64,000 nucleotides of DNA from Paraspadella gotoi (Eukaryota; Chaetognatha). Both the position numbers and the translations under genes were made by a program. Under the pieces are notes generated by a model. That model was not told the DNA's origin and did not search any database. It was given only the letters and a program-made list of their open reading frames with translations. The stretch covers positions 9,354,432 to 9,418,431 of the forward strand of contig CM119263.1 in assembly GCA_051294375.1 (NCBI GenBank), read 5' to 3'. The first letter of the stretch is position 1; each line of letters begins with the position of its first letter. This document shows positions 53,335 through 62,342 of the stretch, piece by piece.

Positions 53335-53390
53335 TAAGGCGGGAAACTGGTGACGGTGGACGGGATCAGCATGTGCATGATTTTTCTTTC

Positions 53391-53406
53391 TCTCTCTCTC
53401 ACCTTC

Positions 53407-53486
<80 letters not shown>
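53391..53486. repeat. (CT)n microsatellite
   Basis: CT repeat with one ACCTTCTAAA interruption near its start. Confidence 0.95.
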
Positions 53487-53490
<4 letters not shown>

Positions 53491-53499
53491 CCCCCTGTC

Positions 53500-54480
53500 T
53501 TGTGACTTTTACATATAGGTTTATTTAATAATTGGCTGAAAGAAATTGTTAAATCATAATTTAGGAAAGTAGAAGAAAGGGGAATGAGTCCTGGCGTGTC
53601 CCGCTTTAGGCTCAGTTGTTTCCTATAACTCCGCTATCCCACGTTAATTTTTTATTTTCTGTATCTTCAAACTGTTTGCACGGTGCTGACCTTCCCTAAC
53701 GCCTTGTAAAGTTAAACTGTTATGATTTAAAACTATGTTTACTAAGTACTTACTAAATAATTTATATCGCTTATTTTCTTCTGTCGAAAATGTTAATCAG
53801 TAAGTAATATATGCCAACATATTTTCGCAATATGTATCTAACTCGGAGGTCAGAACAGTGCTTACGTTGAAGTAATCAATTGGGACATTCTTCTTCTTGA
53901 ATACAAAATACTTTAATACAAAATTGTAAGACGAAAATAAAATGCGCCGAATTCTCAGCAAGAAGAACGATCCATCGTGGAAAATCCCTGTGTAAAACAA
54001 TTACTTTTAGTTTACAATAACTAAACTTAAACTATATAAAAATTTGAATTATATCACGAAACGATTTTCCTGTTTAATTAATCAGATATACCACGATTCA
54101 GGATTTCACAGATCCAAATACTACTTTAACACATTCTTATATTATGCAAGACAGTGGTCGTAATTCTAAGCAAATATTTCTATTTATAGTATTGTTCTGT
54201 GAAAACTAAATTGTTTCATATTTTTGACTATTTGTTTTTGCTATTTTCATAGGGAAGCTCGGGATGGGCTTTTAAACCAAAAGACAATTTTTTTAAATTA
54301 ACCCTAAAAAGCATGAGATAATAGTAGTTTTACACAGTGTTTCCCGTTTTCTAACATTTAATTTTCGCGAATTTAAGCGCTTGAAAACGTATTTATTTCT
54401 TTATTTATAATTTAAATATGTAAAACTCATATAAACGTGTTTACGTGATCGTCCCCTCGTGCCAACCTTCTCATCCAATC
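53500..54480. other. AT-rich stretch, no gene seen
   Basis: Unique-looking A/T-rich DNA upstream of mir-100. Confidence 0.45.
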
Positions 54481-54500
54481 ACGCATTGTTTTCTCTCACC

Positions 54501-54540
54501 ATCTGACATCATTTGACATCATTTGACATCATTCCGACAT
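54501..54540. repeat. 12-bp tandem repeat ATTTGACATCAT
   Basis: About three units, 130 bp upstream of the mir-100 hairpin. Confidence 0.8.
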
Positions 54541-54657
54541 CTGTGTCGACGTCATTGTCGTCAATATTACTCGCCCTCCCCCCATTTTTTATCGTTCGCT
54601 CCTCGTCGATTTTTTTGTAACCTCTCTCTCTCTCTATCTCACCACGACCCATAGCGC

Positions 54658-54779
54658 CGCCCGGACTTAACCCGTAGATCCGAACTTGTGTGCCCCAAAT
54701 CTGTGCGCGTCGCGTGCGACTGAGCACGCGCAGCGAACTGACATCACAAGTTTGCATCGACGGGATAAAGCCGTTCGGT
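54658..54779 (+). ncRNA. mir-100: mir-100 microRNA precursor
   Basis: The 5p arm at 54669-54690 carries the miR-100 core AACCCGTAGATCCGAACT, as I remember it an exact match to the conserved bilaterian miRNA; its seed is ACCCGTA. The 3p arm at 54747-54768 begins CAAGTTTGCATCGACGGG and is largely complementary to the 5p arm, so the two form a clear stem. The segment between the arms is about 56 nt, long for a pre-miRNA, and holds its own GC-rich stem (GCGCGT pairing with ACGCGC, about 54705-54732). Flanking CCGG/TTCGG bases extend the lower stem. In animals miR-100 is processed by Drosha and Dicer and silences mRNAs through Argonaute. It is the first member of the mir-100/let-7/mir-125 cluster, with let-7 1.83 kb and mir-125 4.8 kb downstream on the same strand. 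A (CT)n tract ends about 20 bp upstream. Confidence 0.96.
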
Positions 54780-55141
54780 TTTTTCATCCGTTTTGTCCTC
54801 CTTGTTTAATGTTTACGAATTCCCGATGTTTATTAAGTTTTTTTTTTCATCTTTTAACCGTGGCGTTTTCCAGATTTCTTTCGTTATTTTATTTCTATCT
54901 TAAATTTAACTTTTTCTCCTCTGACCTATTTGCTTTTCGTTATTTATCTCTTTCAAAATTAGTTTTTTTTTTTTAAATTGTACACTTTAATGTCTCAATA
55001 TCTTCGATTCGAGTTATAATAGTAATTATTAATGATAGCAACGGCGCACTCGGACATAAAAAACGGGTTTTCTATAAAATCAAAATGAAAAGAAAGTGCA
55101 ATTAATTTCATGGAAGAAAAATGTTGAGGGCAGTCATGAAT

Positions 55142-55147
<6 letters not shown>

Positions 55148-55218
<71 letters not shown>
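55148..55218. repeat. (GA)n microsatellite between mir-100 and let-7
   Basis: Perfect GA run of about 70 bp. Confidence 0.97.
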
Positions 55219-55221
<3 letters not shown>

Positions 55222-55259
55222 TTATCTTTAAAAAAAAAAAAAGAAGACTAAGTAGAAGT

Positions 55260-56510
55260 ACGTCATAATAACGAATTTATCGGAGCGACTGAATTTCTGG
55301 CTTCGTCTACAGACCGAAGCGGCAGACACGCTCTCGTCAAGGTCGCCGAGTGTATCGGCTCGCTACAACAACAACAACCGAGACAACAAGCCGTTAGTTG
55401 AATTAAAAAACAGACGGTCCACTTGGATATTTTTTTTCAATCCTTTTTTTTGTCGAAGATTCTGTAATGAATGGAAGCTTTTTTTTGTGTTGAAAAAGTG
55501 TGACCCGAAACGAAAAATCTAAAAAGAAAAAACCCAAGTAAAATTTGTTTTAAGGAAATATTACAAAAAGCGAAAGAACATGAACTTGGACACGTTATAT
55601 ATTTTTTGTGAGTCTAAATGCAAATGTTTCGTCGCCATATTCGTTTTGCGGAACTTAAATCAAATTTAAAAAGGTGACTCGGTGATTAAGACAACCATGG
55701 GTACTTAATCCTATTGGCCCAGATTAAATATTCTGCCATAATCAAATAATCTTTTTTAACTTGAATCGATATTTTAATTTAAATAAAAATGATTAAATTT
55801 TTTTTTTCTATTTCTTCTCTCTTCCTTCTTTACACTATACTCTCTCGTTTTCAAAACCCATCGTTGACGGTCTTTGTTTCTCTGTTCATTGTTTCAACGG
55901 AATGACATTTTACCAAACTATCGCATGTTTCTCATTACATATTTTTAAGCTCATCTTAATTGCACCCGTTTAATTTCACAATTAGTCCTCGCACATTTCG
56001 TCCCCTTATCATTTCGTTCTCATCACATGTATCGGTTTTTAATCATTCATGTCTGTGTATCGTTTCTAATCTTTTGTGTCACGTGTATTATTTCTAATCA
56101 CTTTTAATCATTTCTAATCATTCTTGAAGTCAAAGTGATTTGAGCAGCATTAATAGTGCAAGAGATTTAATGAGTAAGGACTTGGGATTTAGGAGAAAGA
56201 AAGGAAAATCCTCAATTTTATTTCATGTATAGGTTTATTCAAATCTGATGGTTGAGAGAGGGGCTTAAGCTTCATTAGTACACAGCCAGGAAAATGGGGG
56301 GGGGGGAAATAGCTTAATCAGGATCGAAGTAGGTCAAGTGAGAATAAAAGAACGATGAAGAAATTATTTAACGCAATCTTTCCCCTTTTTTTGCAGTTCA
56401 ACTCTGTCTTTTTTGTATCTCACGCTTTTTCCTTTTTCTCCCGTCGTTCGGATTATAAACAAACAAAAAAGATAAAATTGTATCAAAAAGGCCTTTACAA
56501 ACGAATGCTT
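55260..56510. other. Intergenic part between mir-100 and let-7
   Basis: A CG-richer patch at 55285-55400 (GCGGCAGACACGCTCTCGTC and a CAACAACAACAAC run) and short TTTCTAATCATT repeats at 56063-56125 are the only features. The rest is AT-rich and has no gene. Confidence 0.45.
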
Positions 56511-56515
56511 GCGAT

Positions 56516-56593
56516 CCGGACTGAGGTAGTAGGTTGTATAGTTAAGAGCTACATCACTACAGGAGAACTATGCAACCCGCTAACTTTCCCTGG
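56516..56593 (+). ncRNA. let-7: let-7 microRNA precursor
   Basis: The mature 5p arm at 56522-56543 begins TGAGGTAGTAGGTTGTAT and matches the invariant let-7 sequence over its whole length; the seed is GAGGTAG. The 3p arm at 56568-56589 (CTATGCAACCCGCTAACT and onward) pairs with it, leaving a 24-nt loop. The flanks CCGG (56517-56520) and CTGG (56590-56593) close the base of the hairpin. let-7 is the classic heterochronic miRNA, acting through Argonaute on targets such as lin-41 family mRNAs at the juvenile-to-adult transition (family knowledge). The passenger arm ends GCTAACTTTCC, which I recall as an arthropod-like form rather than a vertebrate one. It lies between mir-100 and mir-125 on the same strand, consistent with one polycistronic primary transcript. 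An 87-codon open frame across it is fortuitous. Confidence 0.98.
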
Positions 56594-56599
56594 GCCAAG

Positions 56600-57475
56600 C
56601 CAAGACGCCCGTGTCTAATTTACCGATTCAAAAATAAGATTTTCTTTTCTCGAAGAAAAAAATATTATTCGACGTAAGGAGAAGCAACTGTTTCATTTTC
56701 CTTCTTAGTTTTTAGATAGATATTTTCCTGTCTCTTTGTCGTTTCATTTTTTTTAAATTGTATCTTCAAATTTAGGATTGTTTTTTCAACTGTTTGTATA
56801 ATTTTGTTTTAGAAAATTGTTCCCTCACTCGAAAAAAAAAAAATCTTTTCTGATGAAAAGTGGTTAGTTCATTTGATTTTGTTTTTGATTTTAGTTTTAT
56901 AAACACTATGTATATGATATAAAGTAGGTGGGTTTAAAAAAAAAAAATTATGATTAATACTATGTGAATAAAGTTTTCATTTCCTGTCCTCAGTTTGCAA
57001 ATTCCTGTTGTTTATATATATAGGTTATCTTATCGATTTTTATTTATTTTTTTTGTTTTGATTGAAAAATTTGACCATTCTTTTTAGTGATTAGCGAAGT
57101 TTGTTTTTACTTTTGGCTTATTTTAAAATTGACTTAATGATTTCCAACTTAATTTTCTTCTCCTTCATTTCTTCCTTTTTTTCCTTCAGTTTCTTCATTT
57201 TCTTTATTTTTTTTATTTTTTTCTTGTTCGTCGGAAAACGTCCACTCATTCTATGCGTCAAAAATTATTCGCGCCTGAAATGCAATTCTCGTCATCGCCG
57301 CCATCTTGGAAAACATAAGGGCGTAATAATAAAAAAATTTAAAAAAAACAAGAACAGCAACAGAAACAACAAAACGCCAAAAAAACCTGGATATATTGCG
57401 TGCATAATATTTATTATTCAGATAATTACTTATTTCTAACAATTTAAATTTATGTGCAAACCTTTATGTGTAATC
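56600..57475. other. Intergenic part after let-7
   Basis: T-rich and A-rich DNA. A Phe-rich 112-codon frame at 57101-57439 is compositional. Confidence 0.45.
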
Positions 57476-57479
57476 TGTC

Positions 57480-57660
57480 ACAAAAGATTGAGCGGCCTCA
57501 CCGCTCGCGGATTGGATCTAAGGTTGGTGTTCAAATCAAACAACGAAAATTAAAACAAAAGCGAATCTAACAGAAAAGATCGCAAAGAAAAGTCACTCAC
57601 CTATCGCCCCATCCGCCGAGTCGAGTGACCCTCTACATATCTTTTGTCAGGTTATCGCTA
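57480..57660 (+). repeat. tRNA-derived SINE-like element between let-7 and mir-125
   Basis: GAGCGGCCTCACCGCTCGCG, then GGATTGGATCTAAGG, then GGTGTTCAAATC has the order and spacing of a tRNA head with a box-B-like GTTCAAATC. The tail holds CGCCGAGTCGAGTGACC and then AT-rich DNA. Typical tRNA-SINE heads have this GTT-GGAT-GGTTC layout (family knowledge). Only one full copy is visible here, so its repetitive nature is inferred. Confidence 0.4.
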
Positions 57661-58809
57661 AACTTTATGTTTAAAATATTCTATGAAATTGGTACAACAA
57701 ATATAATGTTTTTATATGTTATTTTTATATAGGTTTTTTAAATCTAACGTTGGTGGGTAAGAAAAGAGTAAGAAAATATTTTGCTATCACTCATTTATAA
57801 TTAAATAAAATATCATGTTAAAGTTCTCAGAAATATATTTTGATTTTAGTTTTTTTCAAAAAACTTTAACCATATCTTAATCGATCTTAATGAAGAAGAT
57901 GAAGAATTTAGTTTTTAGAAAGTTGTATGTAAATTATGTAAGTAATCTATTTGTTAATTTACCTCGTCAATTATTTTGTATGTAATCGTTACGCATTTTA
58001 ATGTCGTCTCATCGTTCGTCCTCGCGCTCGCCTCGAACCATCGTCAAATAATCGAAATCTCAAAAAAAAAAATTAAAATTTATAATCAAATTCTAATGTT
58101 AAATTTAAAATTTATAGTATATGCTCCTGATCTGAAATGAAGAATTTCAGCGGAAATAACTTTAATACCCCCCCCCCTTTCTTCTGGCTTTTTTCCCCTT
58201 TTAACCTTTCAAGCCAAGCGCAGATCACTGTGGGGGACCTTTAACCAATCAGGTTACGGGCTTTCACGAAATCAACCAATCACCGCGACAATTCCCGAAT
58301 TGTCGGCTTAATTAGAAATAGTTATAGGATAGCGTATAGTTACAGTAACGATCCACGAACAACTACAATTAAGACTTTTTTAAAAAAAAAGCAATTTTCC
58401 CCCTTAACGGGCGGGTGACTTTACGATTAATCCAATGCACAGAGGTTCGCCGGATATATATGTATCATTGCCATCATTGGTACCGTATTGTAAAGGTTTT
58501 TGCGATCCCCGTGGATCCTTTCAATCCGTTTTCGTTATATCCGATGATCATTTTCCTCGGATGAAGTGACTTTTGCACCCAACGATTTCAACTCTTTTTC
58601 TTGATTCTTTCGTAAACGATGCTGTCGAATTTTTCGTTGAAACCTTGTTCTTTTTAAGTTTTTCAGGTTAAGCGCTGAGGCTATATTTTTTTATGAATTA
58701 AAGCCGCTCCTTTGTTTGTAAAAAAAATAATTTTTTTATAACTTTCTTTCTATCATTAGTCACGCATAGCGAAGTCTTCGGCCGGAGGCTCAGCCGACTA
58801 AAGGGCAAC

Positions 58810-58869
<60 letters not shown>

Positions 58870-59450
58870 CCTCCATTTTATCGGGCACCGACCTCCAAAA
58901 AACCCAAAAACCGGCAGGAAATTTTTGGATTTTATGAACAAAGAAAACAAAAAAAAAGCCTAGAGAATGAAAGAAACTGAGACAGAGAGACAGATTTTTA
59001 AAGTTTTAAAAGAATATAAAAGAGTTTAAGGGGGGAAAAAGTTGGCATTTTAATCTTTCTCACGAATATTTTTTTTCCTCGTGACCACAAAGGGGTTATG
59101 GTTCTTGTTCGTGTGTCGCTTTTTAAATGAAAAAATCATAAGCGAAAAAACAGACATTGAGAAAGGAATTTATTTTTTACAAGTTGTCCCTTTAAAAAAA
59201 CAATGAGGGTGGAGTTCTGCAATTTAGATCGGGAGCTGTATGCATTTTTAAAAATTTAATAGTGATTTTTAAAACAAAAAGTCAGTATCACCTTAAGTTT
59301 TTAGTTTTGCTTTGTTATTGAAAGAAAAAAAAACAAAACAAAAAAAATACACTTTCAGCTTCAGCAGCAGCGTCAGCAGCAACAGCCATTATTCGCAACA
59401 AAAGTGAAATTAATTCTTTGATTTTTTCTGTGAGGATCGAGTCGTTAATC
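57661..59450. other. Intergenic part before mir-125
   Basis: AT-rich DNA with a (CT)n tract at 58813-58865, and a CAGCAGCAGCGTCAGCAGC stretch near 59357. No gene is seen. Confidence 0.45.
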
Positions 59451-59454
59451 GTGA

Positions 59455-59532
59455 CCGTCCCCTCGTCCCTGAGACCCTAACTTGTGAGAGGCTCTCGTTC
59501 ATAGGTTAGGCTCTCCGGAATTAGGGCGTCAC
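59455..59532 (+). ncRNA. mir-125: mir-125 (lin-4 family) microRNA precursor
   Basis: The mature 5p arm at 59466-59487 carries TCCCTGAGACCCTAACTT, matching the conserved miR-125 sequence; the seed CCCTGAG is shared with lin-4. The 3p arm at about 59501-59522 (ATAGGTTAGGCTCTCC and onward) pairs with it, with a short loop of about 13 nt. CCCT at 59460-59463 can pair with AGGG at 59524-59527 to extend the lower stem. miR-125 acts with let-7 in developmental timing and neuronal maturation (family knowledge). It sits 2.9 kb downstream of let-7, giving the ancestral order mir-100, let-7, mir-125. A CAG-rich stretch (59354-59386) lies about 80 bp upstream and a (CT)n tract begins about 200 bp downstream. 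Confidence 0.96.
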
Positions 59533-59735
59533 CGCCGACGGCACGCAGTCTCTCTGTCCAAAGGAAAAAAAAGAAAACAAAAACAAAACGACATCCAATT
59601 TGTTGGAACCGTAGAGTGCCATCTTCCGGTCAAGTTTTAGTCTTTTTCTTTCTCTCAAGGTTTCAAAACGAAGAATGATGACTCTCTCCTCAAAGACGTG
59701 AGCATTAAAAGTATTTTCCTTTCACCGCTTTTTAT

Positions 59736-59737
<2 letters not shown>

Positions 59738-59796
<59 letters not shown>

Positions 59797-59992
59797 TCTT
59801 CTCTCTCTTCTGATGACAAGTTTCTCACATCCATTTTTCTACGTATTGAAAATAGACCATTCATTTTTTTTCCATTAAAACTAATTAAAATTTTTCTCTT
59901 CCTCTTCCAGCCACCAATGGCCAAGCCGAAGATTCTCTCTCGTCGCTCGTCTTAAAATCGATTTAATAAATACAAAGTTTTATTTGACTTCG

Positions 59993-60073
<81 letters not shown>

Positions 60074-60075
60074 TC
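59738..60075. repeat. Two (CT)n tracts after mir-125
   Basis: CT repeats at 59738-59808 and 59993-60075 with TTCT interruptions, separated by unique DNA. Confidence 0.93.
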
Positions 60076-60536
60076 CTTTTTTTATTTCCCCCTCCTCTTC
60101 GTGAGGTCCCCTAGCAAGCAAGGACCACGTTAAAAAAAATCCGCCAGATCCAAAACTATTTTAAAGAATTATTTCGTTATGTCCACAATTGTTTAATAAA
60201 CCCAAATTCTAACCATCCATTACTCATAATTTCACTTATTTACTCTGCGCCCCTAACTTACCCATTCGTCCCAAACCTAAACTTAACAGAACTCATCATC
60301 CCTTCCGCCGCCACCATCGATGGCCCGACTCAACTAAAGGCGCCCACCTCGAAAGGTCATCCTGGCTTTTGGGAAGGGAGAGAGAGAGGGAGAGGGAGAG
60401 AGAGAGAGAGAGACAGAGAGAGATTTTGGCAGGCGTAAAGGAGCGGCTCGGATCGGCAGGTGGATTTTAGCGGGAAAAAAGAAAAGAGGAAATTGCAGGA
60501 AAAAAGTCGTCATTGATCGCGAAAAAATGAGAAGAC

Positions 60537-60537
60537 G

Positions 60538-60569
<32 letters not shown>

Positions 60570-60570
60570 T
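60537..60570. repeat. (GAC)n trinucleotide repeat
   Basis: About eleven GAC units within a TGACGTCA-containing neighbourhood (CGTCGACGAC ... ATGACGTCAAAA). Confidence 0.9.
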
Positions 60571-60579
60571 ACTTCGAGG

Positions 60580-61240
60580 ACTCCGTTTATGACGTCAAAA
60601 AAAAATTAAATTAAACTTTTTGAGCGAAATTGGCGGGAACATTTCGTGTTGTGTGCAAAACTTTTTTTTGCTTATTGAGAATCTCTGCTGATTTCATTTT
60701 ATTATGTCTTTATCATTTGTTAAAATCATATATAATTTTTGTACATGTACGTTTTATGCCTGTTTCTGATTAGATTCATGCTATTGAAAAAATTTCCTGA
60801 ATTGTAATCTGCAGTAAATAATTCTTTTTAAAATTTTCTTATTAAATCTTACAATTGATATATGTACGTAAAACATGAAAAATTGTCCGAATTGTTTTTT
60901 TGTTATTAATAAATGAACATTGCAAAATATATAATTAATACTTATTTCACTTCATTATTCACGTTAGATAAAATTCAAGTCGTTTAGCTATTTTTTTTTT
61001 ATATATAGTTTGGAAGTAAGGCTCTTGTGATTTTGATACGTATTTATTACTTATTTTTTCTACTAAAAAAAAATAAAAAGTCAATTTGTGGAGCGGCTAA
61101 TTCTAAGAAAAAAGTTAAACTTTAAAATTAAGTTTAGAACATCAAGTTGATAAATGTAAGGTTAGGTGAACACTAAACAGCTGTGCCCTAAAAGATATTA
61201 ATTTCAAAGTATTTCTTCCAATCACACATATACAGAAGAC
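60580..61240. other. AT-rich stretch, no gene seen
   Basis: Unique A/T-rich DNA between the cluster and the MITE-like element. Confidence 0.5.
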
Positions 61241-61242
61241 TT

Positions 61243-61850
61243 CATATTATAAAATGACCAGAACACCTTCCGGGAAAACTACTGAACCAAAATCATTGAA
61301 AGTAGGAATGAACGATCGCTATAACATAGGCTATGTGAATACAAATAGAACTTTCGAGGCGAATTTTAATATTTGATCCCTGAGCCGAGATATGGGTCCC
61401 CCGTGGGGTCACACATTGGGGCAAAAAAATGGTCAAAACGGTTTTTTAAATTTTTTTAATTATTTTTGTTTTGAACGGTTGCACAGTTTCATGAACATCA
61501 GCGGTTGAAGTTAGATTTTGAATAATTTGGGAAAATAAGATGAACCATGCATCTTCAAGCAATGCTTAATTATTTAAAATTTATCAATTTTAGTTCTAAA
61601 ATGTTTTTATATGTTTAAAACGTCAATGCACCTGATGCTACTAATTTTTTTTTAAAAATGAAAAAAAAATAATCATTTTTTGGCCACCCAGGGGTCCTGC
61701 CCTAGGGCCCTTTATTTCTAGTCGGGGGTTGAATATCAAAATTCGCCTCGATAGTTCCATTTATATCATCATTAGGACTCTATATGAAAAAGTTCATTAA
61801 ATTCGATCGAGTAGTTTGGTGGGAACATTTTATAATATTAAACCTTATGT
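61243..61850. mobile_element. MITE-like non-autonomous element with long terminal inverted repeats
   Basis: The two ends are inverted copies of each other over about 130 bp. The left end has TATTATAAAATG (about 61247), then AAAACTACTGAACC, then TCGAGGCGAATTTTAATATT (about 61355). The reverse complement of the right end has the same blocks in the same order: TATTATAAAATG, AAACTACTCGATC and TCGAGGCGAATTTTGATATT. The roughly 300-bp centre is AT-rich with no ORF. Length, long TIRs and lack of coding capacity fit a MITE or foldback element. I could not define a target-site duplication, and the transposase family is unknown. It lies 0.5 kb upstream of the first recognised BTB-BACK exon. Confidence 0.65.
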
Positions 61851-62064
61851 ATATTTTGGTTGAAAAAAGAGTTGATATTTTGTTTATAGAATGCCATAGT
61901 AGAAAAGGTTTTTGACTGCAGGGGACATCTACTGTTGAATATTTAAAATTGATTTCATATAACGAACAGTAGACACCCAATTAGCAACGATCTATACTAT
62001 AGATTCTATAGAGTCATATAATTAGTATTATAAGATTATATAGCTTAGCCCGATTATAAACAAC

Positions 62065-62165
62065 CAAATATAAATACACAAAGGCTTGCGTGGTTCTATT
62101 GTTCCCCCGCCGGGAGTCGATAGCTAAGTAGTCAACCGACTGAGATACATGATAAGCTTATCAGA
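62065..62165 (-). repeat. tRNA-like fragment, possible SINE head
   Basis: Read on the minus strand it contains TATCTCAGTCGGTTGACTAC, similar to a tRNA D-arm / box A, followed by an anticodon-arm-like stretch and CCCGGCGGGGGAAC. No clear box B follows, so it is not a functional tRNA. A degenerate tRNA-derived SINE is the simplest reading. Confidence 0.25.
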
Positions 62166-62342
62166 TACTGAGCAGAAAAGATTAGGTCTTAATAAGACTT
62201 AATAGGAATCTTTTTAAAGGCGTCTGGACGAAGTTTCTTGAAATCCCGGAACAAAAAAAAATCGAATTTAAAAAAAAAATAATATGTCGAAAGGTATGAA
62301 CAATTATTTTCGTGTAAAAATTCTTTGTTTTCTTTTTTTTAG

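Noticed and set aside
56355-56618. 87-codon frame overlapping let-7
   Set aside because: Chance frame: the let-7 hairpin accounts for the conserved part, and the frame has no domain.
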